64,000 nt of DNA from the NCBI GenBank assembly GCA_963720515.1, contig OY970397.1, positions 310,001-374,000 on the forward strand, written 5' to 3'. The DNA comes from G963720515 sp963720515. Lineage in GTDB: Bacteria; Actinomycetota; Thermoleophilia; Gaiellales; Gaiellaceae. Each line of letters opens with the position of its first letter. Position 1 is the stretch's first letter. Position numbers and translations under genes: made by a program. The notes under the pieces are model-generated. The model saw only the letters and a list, made by a program, of their open reading frames with translations, ran no database searches and was not told where the DNA came from. Positions 34,252-45,456 of this stretch are shown in pieces.

Positions 34252-35661
34252 CGGTCGACACGCTGAAGCTCACCGCCGAGGACGCCTGGCGCATGATCGA
34301 CGCGGGCGAGGTCTCGTCCGCCGAGCTCGTCGCGGCCTACCGCGAGGCGATCGCCGCACGGGACGGCGAGCTGCACGCCTACCTCCACGTCACCGAGGGC
34401 GAGCTCGAGGGCCGAAGCGTCCCCATCGCGCTCAAGGACGTGATCACGACGAAGGGCGTCCCGACGACGGCGGGCTCGAGGATCCTGGAAGGCTACGTCC
34501 CGGTCTTCGACTCGACCGTCACCACGCGCGTGAAGGAGGCCGGCCTCCCGATCCTCGGCAAGACGAACCTGGACGAGTTCGCGATGGGGTCGTCCACGGA
34601 GAACTCGGGCTACGGCCCGTCGCACAACCCGTGGGATCCCGAGCGCGTGCCGGGCGGCTCGTCGGGCGGCTCGGCGGCGGCGGTCGCGGGCGGGCTCGCG
34701 CCCTGGGCGCTCGGCACCGACACGGGCGGCTCCGTGAAGCAGCCGGCGTCGCTCTGCGGCGTCGTCGGCCTGCGGCCCGACCTATGGCACGGTCTCGCGC
34801 TACGGGATCGTCGCGTTCGCCTCGTCGCTCGACCAGGTCGGGCCGCTGACGAAGACCGTCCGCGACTGCGCCTGGCTCTACCAGGTCACGGCCGGGATCG
34901 ACCCGTGCGACTCCACGACGGTCGAGCTCCCTGCGCCGGTCGAGCTGCCGGAACGTGAGGACTTGAAGGGCATCCGGATCGGAATCCCGAAGGAGCTGAA
35001 CGAGGCCGAGGGCATCGAGCCCGGCGTACGCGACTCCGTGCAGGCGGCGATCCGCCTGGCCGAGGAGCTCGGCGCCGAGCTGGGGGAGACGACGCTCCCG
35101 CGCTCGGTCGAGTACGGGCTCGCCTGCTACTACCTCATCGCCCCGGCGGAGGCGAGCGCGAACCTCTCGCGCTACGACGGCGTCCGCTACGGCCATCGCG
35201 CCGAAGGTCGAGGGCGACCTCAACGAGCTCTACGAACGGACCCGCGGGGAGGGCTTCGGCGACGAGCCGAAGCGCCGCATCATGCTCGGCACGTACGCGC
35301 TCTCGGCCGGCTACTACGACGCCTACTACGGCCAGGCCCAGAAGGTGCGGACGGTGATCAAGGACGAGTTCGCGGCCGCCTTCGAGGACTTCGACGTGCT
35401 GCTCAGCCCGACGTCGCCGACGGTCGCGTTCAGGCTCGGCGAGAAGACGGAGAACCCGCTCGCGATGTACATCGCCGACGTCCTCACGATCCCGCCGAAC
35501 ATGGCCGGGCTGCCGGGCCTCTCGATCCCGTGCGGGCTCTCCGAAGGACTCCCGGTCGGGCTCCAGATCCTCGGCCCGCAGTTCTCCGAGAACACGCTCT
35601 TCGGCGTCGGCCACGCGCTCGAGCGCGCGCTCGGCTTCGACTACGTCCCGGAGCGCCTGAA

Positions 35662-35665
<4 letters not shown>
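34248..35665 (+). CDS. gatA: Asp/Glu-tRNA amidotransferase subunit A (frameshifted twice)
   Basis: Amidase that releases ammonia from Gln or Asn for GatB. Visible catalytic elements are K63 in ALKDVIT, the cis-Ser loop GGSSGGS (136-142) and nucleophile S162 in DTGGSVKQP. The protein continues in three successive frames: an extra C in CCC at 34776-34778 (restoring RPTYGTVSRYGIVAF) and an extra base near 35204 (restoring RAEVEGDLNELYERTRGEGF). The corrected length is about 471 residues, normal for GatA. The stop overlaps the gatB start as GTGA. Confidence 0.9.
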
Positions 35666-37076
<1,411 letters not shown>

Positions 37077-37080
<4 letters not shown>

Positions 37081-37722
37081 TCCTCCCCGACCCGCACACC
37101 CTTGCGATCTTCATGGCGGCCTCGCTCGCGCTTGCGTTCGTGCCCGGCCCGGCCGTGCTCTACATCGTCACAGAGAGCGTGCAGGGCGGCCGCACCGCCG
37201 GCATCGTGTCGGCGGGCGGGATCGCGACGGGCGGGCTCGTGCACGTCGGGTTCGCGGCGGTCGGGCTCTCGGCGCTCCTCGTCCGCTCGTCGGTCGCGTT
37301 CGAGGCGGTCAAGTACCTCGGCGCCGCGTACCTCATCATCCTCGGGCATCCGGCGGCTGCTCGCGCGCGAGACGCCGGAGGAGATCGAGGCGAAGCCGGC
37401 GCGGACCCGCGGCTCGCTCTTCCGGCAGGGCGTGATCGTGAACGTGCTGAACCCCAAGACGGCGATCTTCTTCTTCGCGTTCCTGCCGCAGTTCGTGGAT
37501 CCGGACGCGGGCTGGGTGCCCGGCCAGATCCTGCTGCTCGGCCTGATCTTCATCGCCGTCGCGTTCGTGAGCGACGGGATGTGGGCGCTCGCGGCCGGCA
37601 CGGCCGGGCGCTGGCTGCGGGAGAGCAAGGGCTGGCTGCGGATCCAGCGGTGGGTCTCCGGGACCGTCTTCATCGGGCTCGGGCTCATCACCGCGACCTC
37701 CGGGCATCGACAGACGACCTAG
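37077..37722 (+). CDS. LysE/RhtB-family amino-acid exporter (frameshifted)
   Basis: About 214 residues when the extra G in GGG at 37344-37346 is removed (restoring YLIILGIRRLL). LAFVPGPAVLYIVTESVQGGRTAGIVSAGG and the later NPKTAIFFFAFLPQFV are signature segments of LysE/RhtB proteins, with about six membrane helices. The substrate is unknown. GTG 37077 overlaps the gatB stop (GTGA), so it is translationally coupled to gatCAB, an unusual partner for this operon. Confidence 0.85.
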
Positions 37723-37828
37723 TCCGCGAGTCCGCTAATGACCGCGTAAGCGCGAGGTAAATCAACACCCTGTGCAGGTCTTCTGCTTGGAAGACGCTGG
37801 TACGCTCCGAATGCCTGCCAGGGCACCC

Positions 37829-38707
37829 ATGAGCGGCCGATCGCTGACACCTCTGACGCGCCTCTGCGCCCTTACGGCGCTCGTGGCGCTCGGCTGTTCC
37901 CTCTCGCTCTTCGGAGCGAAGAGCGCGCCGGCTGCGCTCTCCTGGGCGGGCTCCGCCTCGTCCGCCTCATGCGTCCCGTGCTTCCCCGTCGCCGTCGTGT
38001 TCGAGGGCGCGGGCCACGTCAGCGCGGTCTCCCCAGGGAGCCCGGATGCGGGTCGCATCGAATGCTCCCCGATGACGATCAGCGGCCAGTTCTACGACTG
38101 CGACGAGTACTTCCTCTGGCTCGAAGGCGACCCGGTCGTGATCCTGACGCCGACGCCGAACGCGGGACAGACGTTTCTCGGGTGGGAGTCGAACGACGAA
38201 GCATCGGGATGCCCGGACGACGGGCAGGGTCCGGGTCCGACCCAGTGCACCCTGACGCTCGACAACGCGCTCCTCGGCATCTGCATCCGCGCCGTGTTCA
38301 CCGGCCCCGGCTCGGACGGGGCGTGCCCGACGGGCCCGCCTCCTCCTCCGCCTTGCACCCCGAACTGCGGAGGCGGGCCGCCGCCCCCGCCGCCGCCTCC
38401 GCCGCCTCCGCCTCCTGCTGTGCTGGCCACGAAGGTCCTGACGAAGCCGCCGAAGGTGACGAGGAAGCGCACCGCGACGTTCTCCTGGGCGGCGTATCGC
38501 TCGGGCCGGAAGGTCGTGTCCGGCGTGAAGGCGCAGTGCCGGCTCGACAAGCAGACCGTCTGGAAGAGCTGCCGGTCGCCGCGGTCCTTCACGCGGCTCA
38601 GGCCCGGCCTGCACACGGTTCGGGTGCGCGTCGGCGACTCCGTGGGCGCGACGTCGGTCCGCTGGGACAAGACGCCGGTCGCCTACACCTGGCGCATCAA
38701 GAGGTAG
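37829..38707 (+). CDS. Secreted protein with shared Cys-rich domain and Ig-like C-terminus
   Basis: About 292 residues (ATG 37829; 37811 is an alternative). Signal peptide (MSGRSLTPLTRLCALTALVALG...), then a Cys-rich domain of about 120 residues (CVPCF, VSPGSPDAGRIEC, YDCDEYF, DPVVILTPTPN, TFLGWE, CIRAVFTG) resembling divergent bacterial InlB-like beta repeats. A polyproline linker follows, then a basic Ig-like domain (TATFSWAAYRSGRKVVSG ... GLHTVRVRVGDS). The downstream gene encodes the same N-terminal domain with a different C-terminus. Confidence 0.75.
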   Translation: MSGRSLTPLTRLCALTALVALGCSLSLFGAKSAPAALSWAGSASSASCVPCFPVAVVFEGAGHVSAVSPGSPDAGRIECSPMTISGQFYDCDEYFLWLEGDPVVILTPTPNAGQTFLGWESNDEASGCPDDGQGPGPTQCTLTLDNALLGICIRAVFTGPGSDGACPTGPPPPPPCTPNCGGGPPPPPPPPPPPPPAVLATKVLTKPPKVTRKRTATFSWAAYRSGRKVVSGVKAQCRLDKQTVWKSCRSPRSFTRLRPGLHTVRVRVGDSVGATSVRWDKTPVAYTWRIKR

Positions 38708-38796
38708 CGCGGGGCACCCTTCCCGGGGCGGAAATCGTCGCCGCGAGGTTGTACAGTTCGACCGGCGTGAGTTCCAGGATCGGCCAGGGACATAGG

Positions 38797-39756
38797 GTGG
38801 CGCTCAAGGCGATCGCGAGCTTCGCGCTCGTCGCCGGGTTCGCGCTCGCGTCGGCGCACACCGCACCGGCTGCGCTCTCGTGGGCTTCGGCTGCCAGTGC
38901 CGAGACGACAGCCTGCGTCCCGTGCTTCAACGTCGCGGTGGTGATCGACGGCGACGGGCGCGTGACCGGCGTGTCGCCGGGGAGCCCGGACGCCGGACGG
39001 ATCGAATGCCCACCGGCGACGGTCAACGGGCAGCCGTACGACTGCGACGAGTACTTCATCTGGGGCGACGGCGATCCGGTCGTCATCCTGACACCGACCC
39101 CGAATGGGGCCGAGACGTTCCTGGGCTGGGAGGCGGCAGGCGAGGCGGGCGACTGCCCCGAAATTGGTCCGGGGCCGACGGAGTGCAGGCTCACGCTCGA
39201 GAACTCGTTGCTGGGCAGGTGCATCCGCGCGGTGTTCTCAGGATCCGGCCACGTCGGAGTGTGCGTGCCGACCCCGCCGAACCCGTGCACCCAGCCGAAT
39301 CCGCCGTCTACGTGCTTCCCGCCGCCGCCTCCGGTTGGGCCTCCGCCTCCGACCGGTGGAGGTGGCGGCGGCACAGGTGTCCCCGCCTGGACCGCGCGAT
39401 GCACGATCGTCGGTTCCGCGCGTGCGGACGTGCTGCGTGGAACCAGCGGGCGCAACGTCATCTGCGGGCGAGGCGGGAACGACAGGCTCTACGGGAACGG
39501 CGGCAACGACCTGCTCCGCGGGGAAGGCGGCGCCGACAAGCTCTACGGTGGCGCCGGGATCGATCGCCTCGACGGCGGGCTCGGCACCGACACGCTCAAC
39601 GGCAACGCCGGCAAGGACCAGGAGCGGGGCGGCGGCGGCGCCGACACGTTCTACGCCAAGGACGGCATGCGCGACGCGCTCGTCGGCGGCCCCGGCCGCG
39701 ACCGGGCGCGCGTCGACCGCGTGGACTCGCTGACGACGATCGAGCGGCGCTTCTAG
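38797..39756 (+). CDS. Secreted paralogue with RTX-like C-terminus
   Basis: About 319 residues. Signal peptide from GTG 38797 (MALKAIASFALVAGFALASA), chosen over GTG 38767 because CAGGGA lies 6 nt upstream. The N-terminal domain repeats that of the upstream gene (CVPCF, VSPGSPDAGRIEC, YDCDEYF, VVILTPTPN, TFLGWE, CIRAVFSG). After a Pro/Gly linker the C-terminus has about five RTX-type repeats (GRGGNDRLYGNGGNDLL, GGAGIDRLDGGLGTDTL). Probably a calcium-stabilised surface protein. Its stop overlaps the end of the convergent membrane gene by 4 bp. Confidence 0.78.
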   Translation: MALKAIASFALVAGFALASAHTAPAALSWASAASAETTACVPCFNVAVVIDGDGRVTGVSPGSPDAGRIECPPATVNGQPYDCDEYFIWGDGDPVVILTPTPNGAETFLGWEAAGEAGDCPEIGPGPTECRLTLENSLLGRCIRAVFSGSGHVGVCVPTPPNPCTQPNPPSTCFPPPPPVGPPPPTGGGGGGTGVPAWTARCTIVGSARADVLRGTSGRNVICGRGGNDRLYGNGGNDLLRGEGGADKLYGGAGIDRLDGGLGTDTLNGNAGKDQERGGGGADTFYAKDGMRDALVGGPGRDRARVDRVDSLTTIERRF

Positions 39757-40421
39757 CCGGACGGCGCGCGGGCGGGCCGCAGGCGCGGGATCGGCGCGCC
39801 CGTCGCCGCGAGGAACCCGGCGTAGAGCACGAGCGCGGCGAGGGCGACGAAGAGCGACGTCGCGGCGACACCGAGCCCGGCGACCGCGCTGCCCGCCGCG
39901 GCGATCCCGGTTCCAAGCAGGATGAGCGCGTTCCCGAGCGGCCGGCGGCGGTAGCTGCGGATCGCAACCACGACGACTGCGAGCGTCCCGAGCGAGTTGG
40001 CGACGATCGCGACGAAGCGCGCCGGGAAGAAGTCGAGGTGGTCCTGCGCGGCGGGAATCGCGGTGCCCGCGAACGGCGCCGTCAGCGGGACCGCGACCGC
40101 GATCCCGACGGCGAGCCCGGCGTAGACGAGCCCGACGGGCGTGGCCCACCGCTTGCCCGCAATGAGGAGCGACCCGGTGCCGAGGAGCGGGGCCGTGAGC
40201 AGGCCGCCGGCGAGGTAGTAGACGCGGAAGGCGGCGTCGCTCCAGCCGGCAGCCGCGCCCCAGGCGAGCGCGCCCGAGGCGATCGCGTAGGCGAAGAGCG
40301 AGGCCGACCAGGCAAAGAGCTCGGGCGCGCGGCGCGCGCGGGCGCGCGAGAGAAGCTCGCCGGCGAAGCGGAGGGCGAGCAGGGCGGCGGCGAACGCGAG
40401 CAGCGCTTCCACGGGCGCCAT
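39753..40421 (-). CDS. Seven-helix membrane protein of unknown function
   Basis: 222 residues with about seven hydrophobic segments (ALLAFAAALLALRFAGELL; LFAYAIASGALAWGAAAGW; LAGGLLTAPLLGTGSLLIAG; VGLVYAGLAVGIAVAVPL; VAIVANSLGTLAVVVVAI; LILLGTGIAAAGSAVAGLG; LFVALAALVLYAGFLAATG). No family is recognised. It starts 32 bp from the divergent aminotransferase gene, so they share a promoter region. Confidence 0.7.
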   Translation of the reverse strand: MAPVEALLAFAAALLALRFAGELLSRARARRAPELFAWSASLFAYAIASGALAWGAAAGWSDAAFRVYYLAGGLLTAPLLGTGSLLIAGKRWATPVGLVYAGLAVGIAVAVPLTAPFAGTAIPAAQDHLDFFPARFVAIVANSLGTLAVVVVAIRSYRRRPLGNALILLGTGIAAAGSAVAGLGVAATSLFVALAALVLYAGFLAATGAPIPRLRPARAPSG

Positions 40422-40453
40422 CGTACGGGCGGGGCGGTAACCTCATCTCGGCG

Positions 40454-41617
40454 ATGGCGGCGAAGCGCTTACTCCTCACTCCGGGCCCGACACCGGTCCC
40501 GCCGCAGGTGCTCGCGGCGATGGCCCAGCCGCTCATCCACCATCGAACGCTCGAGTTCCGCGCCATCCTGAAGCGGCTCTTCGAGCGGCTTCCGGAGGTG
40601 CACCGCTCGACGAACGAGGTACTGCTAGCCACGGCCTCCGGCACGGGCGCGATGGAGGGCTCCGTCGCGAACCTCTGCTCGCCGGGCGACCGCGTCGTCG
40701 TCGTCTCCGCCGGGAACTTCGGGGAGCGCTGGGTCTCGCTCGTCGAGGCCTACGGCTGCGACCTCGTCCACCTCCGCTACGAGTGGGGCGAGACGCCGAG
40801 CGCCGACGATCTCGCCTCGACGCTCGCCGACGCGGGCGGCGCGACGGCAGTCTTCATGACGCATTCGGAGACCTCCACGGGCGTCGTCGCGCCGGTCGAC
40901 GAGCTCGCCAAACGCGCCGCCGAGGCGGGCGCGCTCTCCGTCGTGGACGCGATCTCGAGCCTCGGCGCCGTGCCGCTCGAGACCGACCAGTGGGGGATCG
41001 ACGTCGTCGTCGCCGGCTCGCAGAAGGCGCTCATGACGCCGCCCGGGCTCGCCACGACGTGCGTGTCCGAGCGCGCCTGGGCAGCCTCCGAGGGCGCGAC
41101 CTCGCCGCGGTTCTACTTCGACTGGGCGCGGACGCGGAAGGCGCAGGCGACGGACCCGCCCCTGACCTCGTTCACGCCCGCGATCTCGCTCGTCTTCGGG
41201 CTTGCCGCCGCCGTCGAGCTCCTGCTCGAGGAGGGCCTCGAGTCCGTGTTCGACCGCCATCGCCGCCTCGGCCGCGCGTGCCGCGCCGGGGTGAAGGCGA
41301 TGGGTCTCGAGCTCTTCTCGCCCGACGAGGACCGCTCCGCCGTCGTTACCGCGATCCGCATGCCGGACGACGTTGACGGCGCCGAGGTGATCCGCCGCGT
41401 CGGCGGCCGCCACGGGATCACGCTCGAGGGCGGCCGCGGCGCGCTCACCGGGCGAATCGTGCGGATCGGCCACATCGGCTACGTGGATGTCTTCGAGGTC
41501 ATGGCCGCCCTCGTCGCGGTCGAGCAGGTCGTCGCCGAGCTGGGAGGCGACGTGGAACGGGGTGCCGCAGCCGCCGCCGCCCTCGAGGCGTTCGGCGGTG
41601 AGGCCGTGCACGCGTGA
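40454..41617 (+). CDS. Class V aminotransferase (serine/alanine-glyoxylate type)
   Basis: 387 residues, fold type I PLP enzyme. LLLTPGPTPVPPQVL, SGTGAMEGSVANL, SVVDAISSLGAVPLE and the PLP lysine in AGSQKALMTPPG (K191) match serine-pyruvate/alanine-glyoxylate transaminases. The gene overlaps serA (GTGA), and actinobacterial class V enzymes next to serA often act in serine or phosphoserine metabolism, so a serine-pathway role is likely; no experimental assignment is implied. Confidence 0.88.
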   Translation: MAAKRLLLTPGPTPVPPQVLAAMAQPLIHHRTLEFRAILKRLFERLPEVHRSTNEVLLATASGTGAMEGSVANLCSPGDRVVVVSAGNFGERWVSLVEAYGCDLVHLRYEWGETPSADDLASTLADAGGATAVFMTHSETSTGVVAPVDELAKRAAEAGALSVVDAISSLGAVPLETDQWGIDVVVAGSQKALMTPPGLATTCVSERAWAASEGATSPRFYFDWARTRKAQATDPPLTSFTPAISLVFGLAAAVELLLEEGLESVFDRHRRLGRACRAGVKAMGLELFSPDEDRSAVVTAIRMPDDVDGAEVIRRVGGRHGITLEGGRGALTGRIVRIGHIGYVDVFEVMAALVAVEQVVAELGGDVERGAAAAAALEAFGGEAVHA

Positions 41618-43210
41618 CGGACGCCGAGCGGCCCCGCGTGCTCGTGCGGGAGGCGATCGCCGACGCCGGCGTCGAGCTGCTCCGCGACCGCTTCGACGTG
41701 GACGTCGACCTCGACGGCGACCTCGACGCGATCATCGGCGGCTACGACGCGCTGATCGTCCGCAGTGCCACGCGGGTCACCCGCGAGCTGATCGAACGGG
41801 CCGAGCGGCTGCGCGTGATCGGCCGCGCGGGCGTCGGCGTGGACAACGTCGACCTCGACGCGGCGAGCGAGCGCGGCATCGTCGTCGCGAACGCGCCGCA
41901 GTCCACCGTCGTCTCCGCCGCCGAGCACACGATCGGGCTCCTCCTCGCGCTCGCTCGGAACATCCCGCAGGCGCACGCGGCCCTGAGCGAGGGGCGCTGG
42001 GAGCGGTCGCGCTTCGGCGGCCTCGAGCTCGCCGGGAAGACGCTCGGCCTCGCCGGCTTCGGGCGCATCGGCCAGCAGGTCGCGCGCCGCGCCGCCGGGC
42101 TCGAGATGCGCGTCCTCGCCTACGACCCGTTCGTCGCGCCCGAGCGCTTCAAGGCCGCCGGCGTCACCCGCATGGAGGCGCTGGCCGACCTGCTCGAGGA
42201 GTCCGACTTCCTCTCCCTCCACGTGACGCTCACGCCGGAGACGACCGGGATCATCGGCACCGAGGCGCTCGTCGCCGCCAAGGAGGGGATCCGCATCGTG
42301 AACGTCGCGCGCGGCGAGCTCGTGGACGAGGAGGCGCTGCTCGAGGCGCTCCGGTCGGGCCACGTAGCCGGGGCCGCGCTCGACGTCTTCTCCTCCGAGC
42401 CCTACTCTGGACCGCTCCTCGGCCTCCCGAACGTCGTCGTGACGCCGCACCTCGGCGCCTCGACGGACGAGGCGCAGGACCGTGCGGGCGTGATCGTGGC
42501 CGAGCAGGTCGCGGCGGCGCTCGACGGCGGGCCGGTGACGAACGCCGTGAACATGCCCGCGGTCGCCGCCGAGGACCTCGAGGTCCTGAAGCCCTTCCTG
42601 CCGCTTGCCGCCGATCTCGCGGGGCTCGCGTGCGGCCTCGCGGGCGGCAGCCCGGCGCGGCTCGAGCTCGTCTACCTCGGCCAGCTCGCCGTCCGCGACA
42701 CGCGGCTCCTCACGGTCGCGGCGCTGAACGGCGTCTTCAAGGGCCGCGTCGAGCAGACCGTGAACTACGTGAACGCGCCCGTGATCGCCCGCGAGCGCGG
42801 CCTCGCGGTCAGCGAGTCCGTGAGCGCGGCGTCGCCGGACTACACGAGCCTCATCGGCATCACGGCCTTCGACGCGGACGGGCAGGGCTTCTCGGTCTCG
42901 GGGACGACGATCGGCAGCGACAGCCGCCGCCAGGTCGTCCGCGCGCTCGACTACGAGATCGACGTCGAGCTCTCCCGCTCCATGCTCTTCGCCGAGAACG
43001 ACGACCGGCCGGGGATGATCGGGCGCGTCGGCACGCTCATGGGGGAGGCCGGGATCAACATCGCCAACATGGCCGTGTCCCGCAACCGCCCCGAGGCGCG
43101 CGCCCTCATGGCGCTCTCGCTCGACAGCCCGGTGCCGGACGAGGTGCTCGAAGCAGCTGCGGGCCGAGCCCGGGATCCTCGCGGCGAGGTTCGTCGCCCT
43201 GCCCGAGTGA
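41614..43210 (+). CDS. serA: D-3-phosphoglycerate dehydrogenase (frameshifted near 3' end)
   Basis: First committed step of serine synthesis. The NAD site is GLAGFGRIGQQVARR; the catalytic triad is R233 (NVARGELVDE), E262 (FSSEP) and H282 (TPHLGAST). An intervening domain and a C-terminal ACT domain (NDDRPGMIGRVGTLMGEAGINIANM) give the long SerA type. Removing one extra base near 43153 restores the C-terminal QLRAEPGILAARFVALPE and a TGA at 43208-43210, giving about 531 residues. The uncorrected frame reads through into ybaK and gives a false 692-residue fusion. Confidence 0.92.
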
Positions 43211-43692
43211 GCTGGCCGCCCGAGGTCGAGCGGGTCGCGCACGCGATCCGCGACGCGTCCGTCGAGGCGCGGATCGAGGAGTTCCCCGAGGGAACCCCGA
43301 CCGCGGCCGACGCTGCGACCGCGGTCGGCTCGGACCTCGCGGACATCGTCAAGTCGCTCGTCTTCGCGTGCGACGGGCGCTGGGTGCTCGCGATGGTGCC
43401 CGGCGACAAACGCGCCGACCGGGCGAAGGTCGCGGCCGCAGCGGGGGCGCAGAGCGCCGCGGTCGCCTCGCCGCAGGAGGTCGCGCGCGTGACCGGGTTC
43501 GAGGCGGGCGGCGTCGCGCCGTTCCCGCTCCCCGGCGTCCAGGCCGTGCTGATCGAGCAGACGCTCCTCGCGCGCACCGTGCTCTGGTGCGGCGCGGGAA
43601 CGCCGAGACACATGGTTGCGCTCGCTCCCGGGGATCTGGTGAAGGTCTCGCGGGCGCGGAGCGCCGACCTCGTCAGCGAGAATGTGGACTGA
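43207..43692 (+). CDS. ybaK: YbaK/EbsC-family aminoacyl-tRNA deacylase-like protein
   Basis: 161 residues. SDLADIVKSLVFACDGRWVLAMVPGDKRADRAKVA, GFEAGGVAPFPLPGV and VLWCGAGTPRHMVALAPGDLVKVS are diagnostic for the YbaK/ProX editing domain, which hydrolyses mischarged Cys- or Ala-tRNA(Pro). The GTG at 43207 overlaps the corrected serA stop as GTGA, matching the operon style elsewhere in the window. Confidence 0.88.
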   Translation: MSWPPEVERVAHAIRDASVEARIEEFPEGTPTAADAATAVGSDLADIVKSLVFACDGRWVLAMVPGDKRADRAKVAAAAGAQSAAVASPQEVARVTGFEAGGVAPFPLPGVQAVLIEQTLLARTVLWCGAGTPRHMVALAPGDLVKVSRARSADLVSENVD

Positions 43693-43712
43693 CACCGACT
43701 GGGGGAGGAACC

Positions 43713-44153
43713 TTGGCCGAGTTCGAACGCAACGCGAACGTCGTCTGGGAAGGGAGCCTTGCCGAGGGGTCGGGCACGGTCAGCGCCGGCAGCGGCGCGT
43801 TCGAGAACCTGCCGGTCTCGTGGGCGGCCAGGGTCGAGCGAGTCGAGGGGACGAGCCCCGAGGAGCTGGTCGCCGCCGCGCACGCCGCGTGCTACGCGAT
43901 GGCGCTCTCGCACACGCTGACCCAGGGCGGCACCCCGCCCGAGCGCCTCGCGGTCTCCGCGGTCGTCTCCGGAGAGCTCGGCGACGCGGGCCTCGTCGTG
44001 AAGACGAGCGAGCTCAGCGTCTCGGCTTTCGTTCCCGGGCTCGATCAGGCAGAGTTCGACCGACGGGCGCACGACGCCGAGCGCAACTGCCCGATCTCGA
44101 ACGCGCTGCGCGGTGCGGTCGAGATTCGCCTGAACGCCACGCTGGAGAGCTAG
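43713..44153 (+). CDS. OsmC/Ohr-family peroxiredoxin
   Basis: 146 residues. The two redox cysteines are in AAHAACYAMAL (C60) and RNCPISNAL (C126), the OsmC signature for thiol-dependent reduction of organic hydroperoxides. TTG 43713 is the natural start (MAEFERNANVVWEG) with a strong GGGGGAGGA ribosome binding site. It sits between ybaK and ilvE in the same direction; ilvE begins 9 bp after its stop. Confidence 0.9.
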   Translation: MAEFERNANVVWEGSLAEGSGTVSAGSGAFENLPVSWAARVERVEGTSPEELVAAAHAACYAMALSHTLTQGGTPPERLAVSAVVSGELGDAGLVVKTSELSVSAFVPGLDQAEFDRRAHDAERNCPISNALRGAVEIRLNATLES

Positions 44154-44162
44154 GAGGCCCTC

Positions 44163-45098
44163 ATGCGCGAGACCGAGAAGATCTGGATGAACGGCGAGCT
44201 GGTCGACTGGGCGGACGCGAAGGTCCACGTCGGCGCCCACGGCCTCCACTACGGCTCCGGCGTGTTCGAGGGCATCCGCTGCTACGAGACGCCGACCGGC
44301 CCCGCCGTCTTCCGGCTGCGCGACCACCTCCAGCGCCTCCACAACTCGGCGAAGCTCATCCAGATGGAGATCCCCTTCTCGGTCGACGAGCTCCACGCCG
44401 CGGCGCACGAGCTGATCTCGGCGAACGGCCTCCCCGAGTGCTACCTGCGCCCGATCGCGTTCTACGGCTACGGCGAGCTCGGCGTGCGCCCGCGCGGCTG
44501 TCCCGTGGACGTCGTCTTCATGAGCTGGCCGTGGGGCACGTACCTCGGCGAGGGCGCGCTCGAGCGCGGCGTCACGGCGAGGATCTCGAGCTGGGAGCGG
44601 ATCGGCCCGAACGTCATCCCGCACGTCTCGAAGGCGACCGGCGTCTACCTGAACTCGATGCTCGCCGTGCAGGAGGCGGCGGCGGGCGGCTACGACGAGG
44701 CGATCCTCCTGACGCACGAGGGCTACGTCGCGGACGGCTCCGGCGAGAACATCTTCGTCGTCACGAAGGGCGAGATCTGGACGCCCGACCTCTCGTCCTC
44801 GATCCTGCCCGGGATCACGCGCGACACGATCATCCAGATCGCGCAGGACCTCGGCTACCCGGTGGTCGAGAAGAACCTGATCCGGACCGACCTCTACCTC
44901 GCGGACGAGATCTTCATCTGCGGGACGGCCGCCGAGGTCACGCCGCTCCGCGCCATCGACGACCGCGACATCGGCGACCCCGGCCCGATCACGCGCGAGA
45001 TCCAGTCGGCGTACCTGGACACCGTCCGCGGCAAGCGCGAGCAGTGGTCGCACTGGCTCGACTACGCGGCGCTCCCGGACGCCTCCGCGCTCTCCTAG
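44163..45098 (+). CDS. ilvE: Branched-chain amino acid aminotransferase
   Basis: 311 residues, class IV PLP enzyme. The Schiff-base lysine is K157 in NVIPHVSKATGVYLNS; HGLHYGSGVFEGIRCYET, ADGSGENIFVV and IFICGTAAEVTPL are typical of IlvE, which interconverts Leu/Ile/Val and their keto acids. The ribosome binding site TAGGAGG overlaps the osmC stop codon. Confidence 0.93.
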   Translation: MRETEKIWMNGELVDWADAKVHVGAHGLHYGSGVFEGIRCYETPTGPAVFRLRDHLQRLHNSAKLIQMEIPFSVDELHAAAHELISANGLPECYLRPIAFYGYGELGVRPRGCPVDVVFMSWPWGTYLGEGALERGVTARISSWERIGPNVIPHVSKATGVYLNSMLAVQEAAAGGYDEAILLTHEGYVADGSGENIFVVTKGEIWTPDLSSSILPGITRDTIIQIAQDLGYPVVEKNLIRTDLYLADEIFICGTAAEVTPLRAIDDRDIGDPGPITREIQSAYLDTVRGKREQWSHWLDYAALPDASALS

Positions 45099-45193
45099 TT
45101 CGGTTCGTGTCGGACCCGCCATGGCCGTCCCGGCCGTGTGAAGGGTGTCTGAACCTGTCGCGTCCCGATCGGCCTAGGCTCCGGCGGCCGTGC

Positions 45194-45409
45194 CCATGTG
45201 CCTGGCACCAACGACGTCTCAGCAGGCATGCCAGACGTCCTTCCCGGCCACGCTCGAACCGGCCACCACGAACCCCGGCTTGTGTTGCATCACGCACGCC
45301 GGGCCTCCGAGCGTCCATCGGGATGGACCGACGTCGGACGCGGCTGGATGATGCAACACAAGCGGTCGTTCGTGGTGCCGCAAACGGCCGCGTCCATGTG
45401 CCTGGCACC
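45194..45409. repeat. Palindromic REP/MITE-like element
   Basis: A 358-bp gap (45099-45456) contains no gene but strong symmetry. CCATGTGCCTGGCACC occurs twice, at 45194-45209 and 45394-45409, exactly 200 bp apart; its core GTGCCTGGCAC is itself a palindrome. Between them, GCTTGTGTTGCATCA (45278-45292) pairs perfectly with 45349-45363, CACCACGAAC (45264-45273) with 45368-45377, and GTCCATC with GATGGAC near the centre, giving a ~114-nt hairpin. GACGTCT/AGACGTC flank a smaller palindrome at 45213-45239. No transposase is present. Confidence 0.7.
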
Positions 45410-45456
45410 GGGACTTGGCCGCTTCCGACGCGGCCCGCGGCTGCGATACTGCGGCC

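Noticed and set aside
41614..43692. A 692-residue SerA-YbaK fusion protein
   Set aside because: The join depends on a single extra base near 43153. Removing it restores the serA C-terminus and a stop that overlaps a GTG start for ybaK.
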